DNA of 20,045 bases from QHXN01 sp040509515 (GCA_040509515.1 JBEVKV010000503.1:1-20045); one strand, 5' to 3'; shown: positions 6,190-15,268, counted from the stretch's first letter. The notes: generated by a model not told the origin, from the letters alone. Numbers and translations are program-made.

Positions 6190-9100
6190 TTGTCTCCGTC
6201 TCCGTTCGTGCCGGGCGGGGGTTCACCGTCGTGCCCCGGCTCGACGGCGGGCACCGTGATGCCTGCGAGCTGCCGGTAGACGGCATAACGCCGCTCGGCG
6301 GCCGCCTGCGAGTCCGCGAGGAACTGTTTGAAGCGCGCCGGGTCGGCGCGTTCGACCACGCGGAAGCGCGATTCGTTGCGCATGTAGTCGGCGACTTTGG
6401 CTTTGGGCGGACCGTAGTCGAGGTTGAGCGGCGGCTCGCCCTTGACCAGCCGCCGCGGGTCGAACCGGTAGAGCGGCCAGACGCCGGAGTCTACGGCTAG
6501 CTTCTGCTGCCTGGCACCGTCGGCCATGTCGTAGCCGTGCGCGATGCAGTGACTGTAGGCGATGATGAGCGACGGGCCGGGGTAGCTCTCGGCTTCAAGG
6601 AAGGCTTGCGCGGTCTGCGCCATCTTGGCCCCGAACGCGACGCGCGCCACGTAGACGTGCCCGTACATGTTCGCCAGCAGGCCGAGGTCTTTCTTGCCGA
6701 CCGGCTTTCCGGCGGCCGCGAACTTGACGGCCGCCCCGAGCGGCGTCGCCTTCGACTGCTGGCCGCCCGTGTTGGAGTAGACCTCTGTGTCGAGGACGAG
6801 CACGTTGACATCGCGCCGGTTCGCCAGTACGTGGTCGAGCCCGCCATAGCCGATGTCATAGGCCCAGCCGTCGCCGCCCACCAGCCAGACGCTCTTCTTC
6901 ACGAGGTAGTCGGCCAGCGTCTCAAGGCGTCGCGCCTCCGCCGTCTGAAGTGCGGCCAACGTCCCCCGCAAAATGTTGACCCTCTCGCGCTGCGCCGCGA
7001 TTCCAGCCTCGTCGTCCTGGACTGCTTCGAGCAGTCCGACGGCGAGCGCGTCGCCGATACTTGGCGCCAGTTGCTTCAGCAGCGCGCGCGCCGCGGCGAC
7101 GTGTGCGTCGAGCGCGAGGCGGAAGCCGAAGCCGAACTCGGCGTTGTCTTCAAAGAGCGAGTTCGACCACGCCGGCCCACGCCCGTCGCGGTTCGTCGTG
7201 TAAGGCGTGGTGGGGAGGTTACCGCCGTAGATCGACGAACAGCCCGTCGCGTTGGCCATCAACAGGCGGTCGCCGAAGAGCTGCGTGAGGAGCTTGATGT
7301 AAGGCGTTTCGCCGCAGCCGGCGCAGGCCCCGGAGTACTCGAAGAGCGGCTCAAGGAACTGCGAGCCTTTGTGGTCGAGCCGCACGACGTCCGCCCGCTC
7401 CAACTCCGGCAGGCCGAGGAAGAAGTCGTAGTTAACACGCTCGGCCTCGCGCAGAGGGGCCTGCGGCTCCATGTTGATCGCCTTGTGTTTCGGGTTGGTG
7501 CGGTCTTTGGCCGGGCAGACGTTGACGCAGAGGTTACAGCCCGTGCAGTCCTCCGGCGCCACCTGAATCGTGAACTGCTTGCCCTTGTACTCGGCCCCCC
7601 TGTAGCCGGTCGCCTTGAAAGTCGGCGGCGCGCCATTGAGCGAGTCTTCTTCGTAGACCTTGGCGCGTATCGCCGCGTGCGGGCAGACGAGCGCGCACTG
7701 GTTGCACTGGATGCAGACCTTCGGATCCCAGACCGGAATCTCCACGGCAATGTTCCGCTTCTCCCACTTCGCCGTCCCCACCGGCCAGGTGCCGTCCACC
7801 GGGAACGCGCTGACGGGGAGTAGGTCGCCTTTACCAGCCAGCATCAACGCCGTGACCTTCTGCACGAAGTCGGGCGCGCGTTCGGGGACGAGGGGCGGGC
7901 GCGTGCGTGTGGCGTCGGCCGCCGCCGGCACGGGAATCTCATGGAGGTGCGCCAGCGCAAGGTCTACGACCTCGCAGTTGCGGCGCACTATCTCGGGCCC
8001 GCGCTTGCCGTAGGTCTTCTCAATCGACTTCTTGATGTGGGCGATGGCCTCATCGCGGGGCAGGATGCCGGAGATGCCGAAGAAGCAGGTCTGCATGATG
8101 GTGTTGATGCGCCCGCCCATGCCCGCCTGCTTCGCCAGCGCGTAAGCGTCGATGGCGTAGAAGCGAATCCGCTTCTCGATCAACTGCTCCTGCATCTCCC
8201 GCGGCAGGATTCCCCAGACCGCTTCGGCGTCGCCCGGCGCGTTCAGCAGGAAGACCGCGCCGGGCGCGGCGTGCTCCAGCACGTCCATCTTGTCGATGAA
8301 CTCGAACTGGTGGCAGGCGACGAAGCCGGCGTTCTCCACGAGGTAGGCCGAGCGGATGGGGCGCGGGCTCGAACGCAGGTGCGAGACCGTGACCGAACCC
8401 GACTTCTTCGAGTCGTAGACGAAATATCCCTGCACGTACCGGTCGGTCTCGTGGCCGATAATCTTGATGGAGTTCTTGTTGGCGCCCACCGTGCCGTCGG
8501 CGCCGAGTCCGTAGAAGAGCGAACGGGAAACGTCCGTCCCCTCGGTGCGGAACGACGCGTCCCACGCGAGCGACGTGTGCGTCACGTCGTCGATGATGCC
8601 GAGCGTGAAGTGGCGGCGCGGCGTCTGCTTCTCCAACTCGTCGAAGACGGCCTTGCACATCGCCGGGGTGAACTCCTTCGACGAGAGCCCGTACCGCCCG
8701 GCAATCACCAGCGGCTCGGTCTGAAGCGGCGACTCCCCTTCGGCGCGTGCCTCGCCGAGTGAGGCCATCACGTCGAGGTAGAGCGGGTCGCCCGGCGCGC
8801 CGGGCTCCTTCGTCCGGTCGAGCACGGCGATGGCGCGCGTGCTCGGCGGCAGCGCGGAGAGGAACGCGCCCCGAGAGAACGGGCGGTAGAGTCGTACCTT
8901 GAGCACCCCGACCTTCTCGCCGCGACCCGCGAGGTACTCCACCGTCTCATGCACCGTCTCGGCGCCGGAGCCCATGACGACGATCACACGCTCGGCCTCC
9001 GCGTGCCCCTCGTACTCAAAGAGTTTGTAGCGGCGGCCCGTTAACCCGGCGAAGTCCTCCATCAGGCGCGCGACAACGCCCGGGCAGGCGTCGTAAAAAA

Positions 9101-9803
9101 TGTTCGCGGCCTCGCGGGCCTGAAAGAAGACATCGGGGTTCTGTGCGGTACCGCGGAGCACGGGCCGGTCCGGGGTCAGGGCGCGAGCGCGGTGAGCCCG
9201 GATGGCCTCCTCGGAGATAAGGCGGCGCAGGTCGTCGTCACAAAGCTCCTCGATCTTCGCCACCTCGTGCGAAGTGCGGAAGCCGTCGAAGAAGTGCAGG
9301 AACGGGATGCGCGACTCAAGCGTGGCGGCGTGCGCGATAGCCGCCAGGTCGTGCGCCTCCTGCACCGAGTTCGAGCACAGGAGCGCGAAGCCCGTCTGAC
9401 GGCAGGCCATCACGTCCTGATGGTCGCCGAAGATTGAAAGGGCGTGGGTGGCCAGCGTGCGGGCCGTCACATGCATCACGAAGGGCGACAACTCCCCGGC
9501 GATCCTGTACATGTTGGGAATCATCAGGAGCAGGCCCTGCGAGGCGGTGAAAGTCGTAGCCTGTGCCCCCGCCTGCAAAGCGCCGTGGACGGCCCCGGCC
9601 ACGCCGCCTTCCGATTGCATCTCGGCCATCTCGGGGACGACGCCCCACAGGTTGGTTCGGCCCCGGCTCGCCCACTCGTCGCAGTGCTCGGCCATCGGCG
9701 AGCTGGGGGTGATCGGGTAGATGGCGATGACCTCGCTCACCCGAAACGCGACCGAGGCCGCCGCCTCGTTGCCGTCAACGGTGACGCTGTTTCTGCCGGA
9801 CGT
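6186..9803 (-). CDS. nifJ: pyruvate:ferredoxin (flavodoxin) oxidoreductase, single-chain
   Basis: Oxidises pyruvate with CoA to acetyl-CoA and CO2 and passes electrons to ferredoxin or flavodoxin, in the cytoplasm. From the proposed start it has 1205 residues, normal for homodimeric enzymes. It contains the N-terminal pyrimidine/substrate domain (YPITPSSPMAE), two 4Fe-4S motifs (CIQCNQCALVCP near residue 695, CTGCNLCVNVCP near 752), the cysteines of the TPP-proximal cluster (CAGC near 825, ATGCSS near 851, SHCIAHGY near 1084) and the TPP-binding segment GGDGWAYDIGYGG near 980. The first GTG in frame (9738-9740) would remove the conserved TVDGNEAAASVAF and has no ribosome site. The frame extends to ACG at 9801-9803 behind a perfect AAGGAGG, so ACG is proposed as start. 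The stop overlaps the DHODH-like gene. Confidence 0.95.
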   Translation of the reverse strand, partial: TSGRNSVTVDGNEAAASVAFRVSEVIAIYPITPSSPMAEHCDEWASRGRTNLWGVVPEMAEMQSEGGVAGAVHGALQAGAQATTFTASQGLLLMIPNMYRIAGELSPFVMHVTARTLATHALSIFGDHQDVMACRQTGFALLCSNSVQEAHDLAAIAHAATLESRIPFLHFFDGFRTSHEVAKIEELCDDDLRRLISEEAIRAHRARALTPDRPVLRGTAQNPDVFFQAREAANIFYDACPGVVARLMEDFAGLTGRRYKLFEYEGHAEAERVIVVMGSGAETVHETVEYLAGRGEKVGVLKVRLYRPFSRGAFLSALPPSTRAIAVLDRTKEPGAPGDPLYLDVMASLGEARAEGESPLQTEPLVIAGRYGLSSKEFTPAMCKAVFDELEKQTPRRHFTLGIIDDVTHTSLAWDASFRTEGTDVSRSLFYGLGADGTVGANKNSIKIIGHETDRYVQGYFVYDSKKSGSVTVSHLRSSPRPIRSAYLVENAGFVACHQFEFIDKMDVLEHAAPGAVFLLNAPGDAEAVWGILPREMQEQLIEKRIRFYAIDAYALAKQAGMGGRINTIMQTCFFGISGILPRDEAIAHIKKSIEKTYGKRGPEIVRRNCEVVDLALAHLHEIPVPAAADATRTRPPLVPERAPDFVQKVTALMLAGKGDLLPVSAFPVDGTWPVGTAKWEKRNIAVEIPVWDPKVCIQCNQCALVCPHAAIRAKVYEEDSLNGAPPTFKATGYRGAEYKGKQFTIQVAPEDCTGCNLCVNVCPAKDRTNPKHKAINMEPQAPLREAERVNYDFFLGLPELERADVVRLDHKGSQFLEPLFEYSGACAGCGETPYIKLLTQLFGDRLLMANATGCSSIYGGNLPTTPYTTNRDGRGPAWSNSLFEDNAEFGFGFRLALDAHVAAARALLKQLAPSIGDALAVGLLEAVQDDEAGIAAQRERVNILRGTLAALQTAEARRLETLADYLVKKSVWLVGGDGWAYDIGYGGLDHVLANRRDVNVLVLDTEVYSNTGGQQSKATPLGAAVKFAAAGKPVGKKDLGLLANMYGHVYVARVAFGAKMAQTAQAFLEAESYPGPSLIIAYSHCIAHGYDMADGARQQKLAVDSGVWPLYRFDPRRLVKGEPPLNLDYGPPKAKVADYMRNESRFRVVERADPARFKQFLADSQAAAERRYAVYRQLAGITVPAVEPGHDGEPPPGTNGDGDK

Positions 9804-9816
9804 ATGACACCTCCTT
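9801..9816 (-). promoter_or_regulatory. Shine-Dalgarno and ACG start of nifJ
   Basis: On the minus strand AAGGAGG (9816-9810) is followed by 6 bases and then ACG (9803-9801), which opens the frame ACG-TCC-GGC-AGA-AAC-AGC leading into the conserved VTVDGNEAAAS. No ATG, GTG or TTG exists in this frame between the Shine-Dalgarno and the GTG at 9740. The strength and spacing of the site decide the start. Confidence 0.6.
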
Positions 9817-9879
9817 CGCCGCCGCCTTCGTCGGATGTCCTTATCGCACGGAGGAATTTTATCGGCACGGAAGATGATG

Positions 9880-9905
9880 GATAACTGTCACTTTTGACAG
9901 TTATC
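9880..9905. promoter_or_regulatory. perfect inverted repeat in the nifJ / HEAT-PQQ divergent promoter region
   Basis: Arms GATAACTGTCA (9880-9890) and TGACAGTTATC (9895-9905) are perfectly complementary around a 4-base spacer CTTT. On the minus strand a TTGATA (9907-9902) and a TTATCC (9884-9879) are 17 bp apart, so the repeat would fill the spacer of a possible nifJ promoter. The core ACTGTCA-N4-TGACAGT recurs at 16652-16669. Length and spacing fit a dimeric regulator such as a CRP/FNR-type or MarR/TetR-type protein; the identity is not determinable here. Confidence 0.65.
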
Positions 9906-9935
9906 AACCCTCCCACACGGCAATAAAGTTTTCCA

Positions 9936-12206
9936 GTGCGAGATTTGTTCATCTGGACGCTGCTCTGTCTTCTGCCGACACCAGCACTCCCTCAAACCAC
10001 GCGTTCAGTCCCTCAGCCGCACCAAGCTAAAGGTTCGGCTCTTTCCGGGAACCCCGCCTCGGTGCGTGATTGGGAAAGTCGCCTGCTGGCCGACGACCCG
10101 AAGGTCAGGGCGGTCGCCGAAGCCACTCTGGTTCAAGGGGCGCCGCGTTCGTTGCCTTTGCTGAGACGATTCATCGACCGTGACAATGAAGACCTGCATA
10201 AGGTGACTTTTGAAATCATCCAGCGGATCGGGCCGCCGGCCATTCCGCTGCTGGTGAACCTGCTTCGGCATGAGCAGACCTCCGTCCGGCGCAACGCCGT
10301 TAGTGAGTTGATTGATCTGGCACCTCAGACAGAATGGATTCAACCGGCGTTGAGACGGGCACTGAGAGACGAGGATTCGATGGTAGCGGGCGACGCCGCA
10401 CGGGCGTTGGGGGCTTTGGGCAACAGGGCCAGTCCTTCGGTGAGCGCCCTGGTCAAGACTCTCTCGCACGAGGATCCGTACGTCCGCGTCTACGCGGCGG
10501 AGGCCCTGGCGTCCATCGGCCCGCAGGCGGGCGCGGCAACGAGAGACCTCGCGAGAGCTTTGGGCGATCCGGTTCCCGGCGTGCGTTGGGCGGCGTGTGA
10601 GGCCCTCGCAAGCATCGGCCCGGCCGCACACTCCGCCGTGCCGCGGTTGATCGAAGCTCTGAAGGATGAATTCCTCTACGTGCGCATCTTCGCGGCCGGG
10701 GCGCTGGGAAGCATCGGGCCGAAGGCACAGACGGCCACGGCGGCGCTGAGAGCGGCTGCAAACGATCCCACACTGCGTGACGAAGCTGTGTGGGCTTTGA
10801 ATCGAATCGCCGGAGCCGAGTCCGGAGAGCCTGTCGCCTCACCAACAGTGCCCGCGCCTTCCAACGCCCCCCGACCCCGGACGAAGGCGGCTCAAACGGG
10901 CAATCCTCCGGTTGACTGGGATACGGCCACCGGGCGGAACATCGTCTGGGGTGTCGAGTTGGGAAAACAGACGTTTGGCCGTCCCGTGGTTGCCGGCGAT
11001 GCGGTCTATGTGGGCACCGACAACGCGCGTGCCATGAACCCCGCCTACCAAGAAGAATGCGGCGTGCTCATGGCCTTTCGGGCGACGGATGGGAAGTTCC
11101 TTTGGCAGGACTTGAGCCCGCGAGTGGAGCGAGGGCTGCGGGAGTTCCTGCTGCCTTCGACCACAAGTGCCCCGTATGTGGAAGGGAACCGTTTGTACTA
11201 TGTCACCGCCGAGTGCCAGCTCCGTTGCCTCGACACACAGGGTTTCCGCGACGGCGAGAACGACGGCCCGTATCGGGAAGAGGTATTCGGGGACAACGCC
11301 GCGGCCGACATCATCTGGGAGTTGGACATGTGCGGCCGCCTGGGTGTCTTTCCGCATGAAGCCACCAACAGCGAAGTGTTGCCCGTGGGTGAACTGCTGT
11401 TGGTCTCTACCTCCAACGGCCAGAATGAAGGCCACACGCTTGTCCCGTCGCCGCGCGCCCCGAGTCTGATCGCGGTGGACAAGCACTCGGGCGAAGTGGT
11501 GTGGCGCGCCGTCGGCGCGGGCGGGCAGGTGCTGCACGGCCAGTGGTCGAGCCCCGTGGCGGCCGACGTCAACGGGCGCATGCAGGTGCTCTTCGGCGGA
11601 GGAGACGGCTGGCTGCGGGCCTACGACGCGGCTTCGGGTCACGAAGTCTGGCGATTTGACGGCAACCCGAAAGACGCCCGCTGGCTTCCGCGTCCCGGCG
11701 TCATTTCGCGCGATTTTATCCTTGCCTCCCCGGTCTTCGCCGACGGCCGGGTCTTCGTCGCGATGGGGCAGAGCCCCGGGCACGGCAACGCACCCTCATT
11801 GATTCATGCGGTCAGTCCCAACGGCCGGGGAGACGTTACCGGGAGCAGGCTCCTCTGGACTTCTCGCGAGGTCGGTCGTGTGGCGGGAACGCCCATTGCG
11901 AAGGACGGTCTGCTGTACGTCGGGGACGTGGGCGGAACAATTCATTGTCTGGACGCGGCAACCGGCGTCCACCTCTGGAAGCACGAGACGAACGAGGCCA
12001 TCTGGGGAAGCCTCCTGCTGGCCGGCGACCGGGTTTACGTCGGGAACGAGGAAGGCACCATGACCGTCCTTCGTGCCGGACGGCGGAAGGAGTTGCTGGC
12101 GAAGATAGAGATGGACGCGCCGCTCTATTCGCCTCCGGCGCTCGTCGGCGATGCGCTTTATCTAGCCACCGCGAACCGTTTATATCTCATCGCGGCAAGG
12201 CCGTGA
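9936..12206 (+). CDS. exported HEAT-repeat / PQQ-type beta-propeller fusion protein
   Basis: The 756-residue protein starts at GTG 9936 (MRDLFIWTLLCLLPTPALPQ is a signal peptide; no clear Shine-Dalgarno, and TTG 9945 is an alternative). Residues about 45-292 are HEAT/PBS-type helical repeats, with recurring units such as YVRVYAAEALASIGPQA and YVRIFAAGALGSIGPKA. A Pro/Ala linker (about 296-325) joins a PQQ-like beta-propeller (about 330-756) with repeated blades: FGRPVVAGDAVYVGTDN, SLIAVDKHSGEVVWRA, TIHCLDAATGVHLWKHE, SLLLAGDRVYVGNEEGT. Such propellers occur in quinoprotein dehydrogenases and in BamB-like scaffolds. The catalytic residues of a PQQ alcohol dehydrogenase are not evident, so a scaffold or sensor role in the periplasm is as likely as an enzyme. 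It is divergent from nifJ and converges on the cytochrome operon. Confidence 0.82.
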   Translation: MRDLFIWTLLCLLPTPALPQTTRSVPQPHQAKGSALSGNPASVRDWESRLLADDPKVRAVAEATLVQGAPRSLPLLRRFIDRDNEDLHKVTFEIIQRIGPPAIPLLVNLLRHEQTSVRRNAVSELIDLAPQTEWIQPALRRALRDEDSMVAGDAARALGALGNRASPSVSALVKTLSHEDPYVRVYAAEALASIGPQAGAATRDLARALGDPVPGVRWAACEALASIGPAAHSAVPRLIEALKDEFLYVRIFAAGALGSIGPKAQTATAALRAAANDPTLRDEAVWALNRIAGAESGEPVASPTVPAPSNAPRPRTKAAQTGNPPVDWDTATGRNIVWGVELGKQTFGRPVVAGDAVYVGTDNARAMNPAYQEECGVLMAFRATDGKFLWQDLSPRVERGLREFLLPSTTSAPYVEGNRLYYVTAECQLRCLDTQGFRDGENDGPYREEVFGDNAAADIIWELDMCGRLGVFPHEATNSEVLPVGELLLVSTSNGQNEGHTLVPSPRAPSLIAVDKHSGEVVWRAVGAGGQVLHGQWSSPVAADVNGRMQVLFGGGDGWLRAYDAASGHEVWRFDGNPKDARWLPRPGVISRDFILASPVFADGRVFVAMGQSPGHGNAPSLIHAVSPNGRGDVTGSRLLWTSREVGRVAGTPIAKDGLLYVGDVGGTIHCLDAATGVHLWKHETNEAIWGSLLLAGDRVYVGNEEGTMTVLRAGRRKELLAKIEMDAPLYSPPALVGDALYLATANRLYLIAARP

Positions 12207-12242
12207 TTCTAAAGTCACCACCGACATCTCCTCTGTTACATG

Positions 12243-13874
12243 TCAACGGCTGACGGCCCACACCTTTCCCGCGTGACAGTCTGTGCACTGGAACTGCGAG
12301 AGGTCGCCGAGGTTGACCGGGTGCCGGAAGCCGCGATCCCCCTTGTGGCAAGCGGCGCATTGAAACTCGCCCTGCGTGCCGAGCGCGACCGGGTGCCGGA
12401 ACGCGCCGTCGGGGGCCGCCGTGGTCACTCCGCCCTCGGTCTGGTCGAGCGTCGTGTGGCACAGCCGGCAGTCCTTCCGTATCACGCGCCCCGTGTTGCT
12501 CGCCAACTCGCCGTTGTGGCAGCGGAAGCAGCCCTGTGTGTAGAAGTGGCCGACGTTGTTCGGGTGCGTCTGCCAGTCGGTCTTCATCTCGGGGAAGGTG
12601 TAAGTTTGGAAGAGACGTTGCACCTCGCCGACCGCCGCCCTGACCGAATCCCCCTTGCTCGCGTACACCTCGGGGTAGTTGCCCCGGTAGAACCCTTCGA
12701 GCCCTTCGGCGATTGACCGCAGCGCCTCGTCCGTCGACGCGTATGATTTGGAGAGCAGGGCGACCGCTTCGCGTTTGAGATAAGGGAGCGACGCGTCGAG
12801 TTTGCCCGCCGCGAGCGAGTCGTCCACGGAGCGGTCGGGCGTGAGATAGACGTGGGTCGGACGGTTGTGGCAGTCGATGCAGTCCATCCGCCGCTTGGGC
12901 GCCGCCGCGAGTTGCTCGGGCGTGAGCTTCGTGTTGCGCGCCGTGTACTCGACGACCGTGCCGTCGCGCCCCTTCATGCGCACCCACTCGATGTTCTGGC
13001 GTTGTTCGTCCGACGCGACGAACGTGACCTCGTTGGCGAGGTTCATGTGCCAGTGGATGCCGGAGACGGGGCCGGTCTCGGGGCTGCCGCCGCCGACGTG
13101 GACAAGCATGCGCGTCTCACGCCGGGTGTTCGCCTCGTCGTAGCCGAAGTGCTTGAACTCCTTCAACACGTCGCCGTGGAACTGTTCGGGGCGGTGACAG
13201 TGCGCGCACGTCCCTTCGGTGGCGGGCATGTTATGCACCGGGCTCCTGACCGGGCGCGAGTAGGTGCCCATCGCGACGTGGTAGAGCTGGCGCACGCCCG
13301 AGAACTTCGCCCGCACGTACCCCTCCGGGCCCGGCCCGACGTGGCAATCGACGCAGCGGACGTTGGCGTGCGGCGCGACGCGGAAGGTGTTTAGTTCGGG
13401 CTTCATCACCGTGTGGCAGGTCTGCCCGCAGAACTGCACGGACTCGGTGTGCTCGAAGGCGCGGTAGCTGCCGAAGGCGCTCATGAAGAGGAAGATGAAC
13501 GAGAGCAGGAGGAAGGCGATGAAGTTGCGACGACGGCGCGGGTCGTTGAGGTCGATGACGGGATAGCGCCCGATCTCGTCGGGCTTCATCCGGTGCCGGC
13601 GGCGGCGCTCCCAGGCCATGCCGACGAGGGCGACCATCAGGCCGAAGACCATCACGGAAGGGAAGAGAATGAATGTGAAGATGTCGGTGTAAGGGTTGTG
13701 CCCCGCCCGCTCGCCGCCTATGAACTCAAGCAACAGCATGAGCGCGATGCTGACGAAGCCGGCGGCGGCGATGGCCGCCCCGACAAAGCTGACGTAGTTA
13801 CGCAACAGACTCGGGGCCGTCGGCTCGGCCGCGGCTTTCGTCTCTACGGGTGTTGCCTCCGTCTCCTCGTCCAT
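12243..13874 (-). CDS. membrane octaheme c-type cytochrome, NapC/NirT-like
   Basis: The 543-residue protein has three membrane segments (about 27-52, 62-88, 117-136) and a periplasmic cytochrome domain. Heme motifs: CGQTCH at C149 (a CX3CH variant), then CXXCH at C174, C223, C332, C449, C469, C506 and C530. The section CVDCHVGPGPEGYVRAKFSG followed by YSRPV resembles NapC/NirT/NrfH quinol dehydrogenases, which oxidise menaquinol and hand electrons to periplasmic partners; the four C-terminal hemes are an added module. The Shine-Dalgarno GAAGGAG precedes the ATG closely. It is the last gene of the minus-strand cytochrome operon and would be the inner-membrane entry point of the conduit. The function is inferred from the domain resemblance and gene context. 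Confidence 0.88.
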   Translation of the reverse strand: MDEETEATPVETKAAAEPTAPSLLRNYVSFVGAAIAAAGFVSIALMLLLEFIGGERAGHNPYTDIFTFILFPSVMVFGLMVALVGMAWERRRRHRMKPDEIGRYPVIDLNDPRRRRNFIAFLLLSFIFLFMSAFGSYRAFEHTESVQFCGQTCHTVMKPELNTFRVAPHANVRCVDCHVGPGPEGYVRAKFSGVRQLYHVAMGTYSRPVRSPVHNMPATEGTCAHCHRPEQFHGDVLKEFKHFGYDEANTRRETRMLVHVGGGSPETGPVSGIHWHMNLANEVTFVASDEQRQNIEWVRMKGRDGTVVEYTARNTKLTPEQLAAAPKRRMDCIDCHNRPTHVYLTPDRSVDDSLAAGKLDASLPYLKREAVALLSKSYASTDEALRSIAEGLEGFYRGNYPEVYASKGDSVRAAVGEVQRLFQTYTFPEMKTDWQTHPNNVGHFYTQGCFRCHNGELASNTGRVIRKDCRLCHTTLDQTEGGVTTAAPDGAFRHPVALGTQGEFQCAACHKGDRGFRHPVNLGDLSQFQCTDCHAGKVWAVSR

Positions 13875-13982
13875 GACACTCCTTCGCCGGGACGACCGGC
13901 GCGGAAACGCCGTGGGTGCGCGCCCGGTCGGAAAACTCCCTCGCGTTCAGGCGGGCGACATGAAGAACCCGCCGGCTCCCCG

Positions 13983-14315
13983 CTATGGACGCAGCGACCT
14001 CATTTGGACGACGAGCGCCCGGGCCTGCTCGGGGGTGACGCCCTTCGTCTCGTAGGCGGGCATCTTGAGGGGCTTGGCGTCCTTACCCTTCAGCACCACC
14101 TCGGTCAGCACGTCGTCGGTCTTCGTCGCGTCGAACTTCTTCTCGGACTGCTTGCCGTGGCACGCGGCGCACTTCGCTTTGTAGACCGCCGCGGCGTCGA
14201 AGGGCTTGTTGTCGGCCACGGCCGTGTGTCCCGACGCCGACGCGAGGGCGAGCGCCGCCAGCAGGGCGATGAGAGCGACCGCGAGCAGCTTCAGCCGGTT
14301 GGTGTTGGTTTGCAT
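13983..14315 (-). CDS. small monoheme class-I cytochrome c
   Basis: The 110-residue protein has a signal peptide (LLAVALIALLAALALASASG) and one CAACH (C49-H53) in the context VYKAKCAACHGKQ. A later KMPAYE supplies Met85 as likely sixth heme ligand, and the C-terminal helix (TPEQARALVVQMRSL) is typical of class-I cytochromes. It is probably a soluble periplasmic electron shuttle between the multiheme proteins encoded on both sides. A GGAGG lies 11 bases before the ATG. The gene is intact and of normal length for the family. Confidence 0.92.
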   Translation of the reverse strand: MQTNTNRLKLLAVALIALLAALALASASGHTAVADNKPFDAAAVYKAKCAACHGKQSEKKFDATKTDDVLTEVVLKGKDAKPLKMPAYETKGVTPEQARALVVQMRSLRP

Positions 14316-14363
14316 GATTTTCTATTCCTCCATTCCTACGTTCTTCACTTCATTACGAAGAGT

Positions 14364-15263
14364 TCAGAAGCGCCACGCGTTCCCCTTGTGGCACTTCGTG
14401 CAATCGGAAAAGTCGTCGCCGCCGAAGGCGCGCTTGTTGTCGTGACAGGTCATGCAGCTTCGCGCGCGCGCCGGCGCGTGATGATGGAACGGGACGGGCG
14501 AGGTCACCTGTCGCCCGCGCGCCGCCCCTGCCGTGACGCTGTGGCAGACGGCGCAGCTCAGGCCCCGGCGCGTGTGCGCGGCGTGGCTGAAGTTGACGGC
14601 GTAGGCGCGCGACCACTCCGGCGTGCGCGCCGGCTGACCGAGTAAGTGGCACGTCCCGCACGAAGCAAGGTCGCGGCCCGCCGACTGCGCGCGGGGGCCG
14701 TGGCACTGGAAGCAGGTCGTGTGCGCGGCCGTGCCCGAGGGGATCGAGAGTGCGACGCCGCGCCGCGTGGGACTGTGGCAGGCCGCGCAGTTCGCCGCCG
14801 GTCGCGCCGCGCCGCGCGCGTGCCGCGCGTGGTCGAACCTGACGTTGAAACTCGACAGGCCGGGAAAGGGTTTGACCGCGCCCGACGAAGAATCCTCGTG
14901 ACAGATCGCACAGAGCGGACTCGACGCATCCGCGAACTGCTGCGTATGGCAGCCGGAGCAGGGCGTGTGCCCGACGGAGCGGACGGGCCGAGGCGAGTTA
15001 TCGTCGCGGCGGTGGCACAACACGCACGGCAGCCGCGCGTGCTGCGGGTTCGTGTGCCGGAATTGAGAATAATCGCCGCCGGCCTGAGCCGCGTCGAACA
15101 CAGCCTCCGGCGCGAGGAACGGGGCACCCGCGCGCGAGCCGAGCGCCTGCGCCAGTGCGAAGCCGAGCGACGCCGCGAGGGCGGCCGCGAGCGAGAGCAA
15201 GCGGCGCAGGCGCGCGGGGCGCGTCCTGCCGGCAAACTCGTCTTTCGCGCGTGTCTTCGACAT
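14364..15263 (-). CDS. nonaheme c-type cytochrome (cytochrome c3/c7-like repeats), second
   Basis: Starting from the ATG at 15261-15263, five bases after the preceding gene's stop, the product is 299 residues. The same frame is open further upstream, but only by running through the preceding gene. One hydrophobic stretch (LLSLAAALAASLGFALAQAL, about 22-41) is a signal peptide or anchor. Nine CXXCH motifs begin at C80, C102, C118, C159, C184, C202, C237, C270 and C288. Extra histidines (FRHTNPQH, FDHARH, FSHAAH) are spaced as distal heme ligands of bis-His hemes. It is a periplasmic electron carrier without an enzymatic signature, Arg/Ala-rich between motifs. It shares organisation with the upstream nonaheme protein, but the two are not obviously duplicates. 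Confidence 0.88.
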   Translation of the reverse strand: MSKTRAKDEFAGRTRPARLRRLLSLAAALAASLGFALAQALGSRAGAPFLAPEAVFDAAQAGGDYSQFRHTNPQHARLPCVLCHRRDDNSPRPVRSVGHTPCSGCHTQQFADASSPLCAICHEDSSSGAVKPFPGLSSFNVRFDHARHARGAARPAANCAACHSPTRRGVALSIPSGTAAHTTCFQCHGPRAQSAGRDLASCGTCHLLGQPARTPEWSRAYAVNFSHAAHTRRGLSCAVCHSVTAGAARGRQVTSPVPFHHHAPARARSCMTCHDNKRAFGGDDFSDCTKCHKGNAWRF

Positions 15264-15268
15264 AGCAT

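Noticed and set aside
6537..7823. Long plus-strand open frame opposite nifJ
   Set aside because: Antisense to conserved ferredoxin and TPP motifs of nifJ; no domain and shadow-like composition.
10839..11783. Minus-strand open frame opposite the HEAT/PQQ gene
   Set aside because: Antisense to well-conserved propeller blades; no recognisable domain.
13413..14645. Long plus-strand open frame (410 codons) opposite the cytochrome genes
   Set aside because: It is antisense to the octaheme, monoheme and nonaheme genes, which have clear CXXCH motifs and signal peptides. The translation is Arg/Gly/Val-rich shadow sequence typical of GC-rich DNA.
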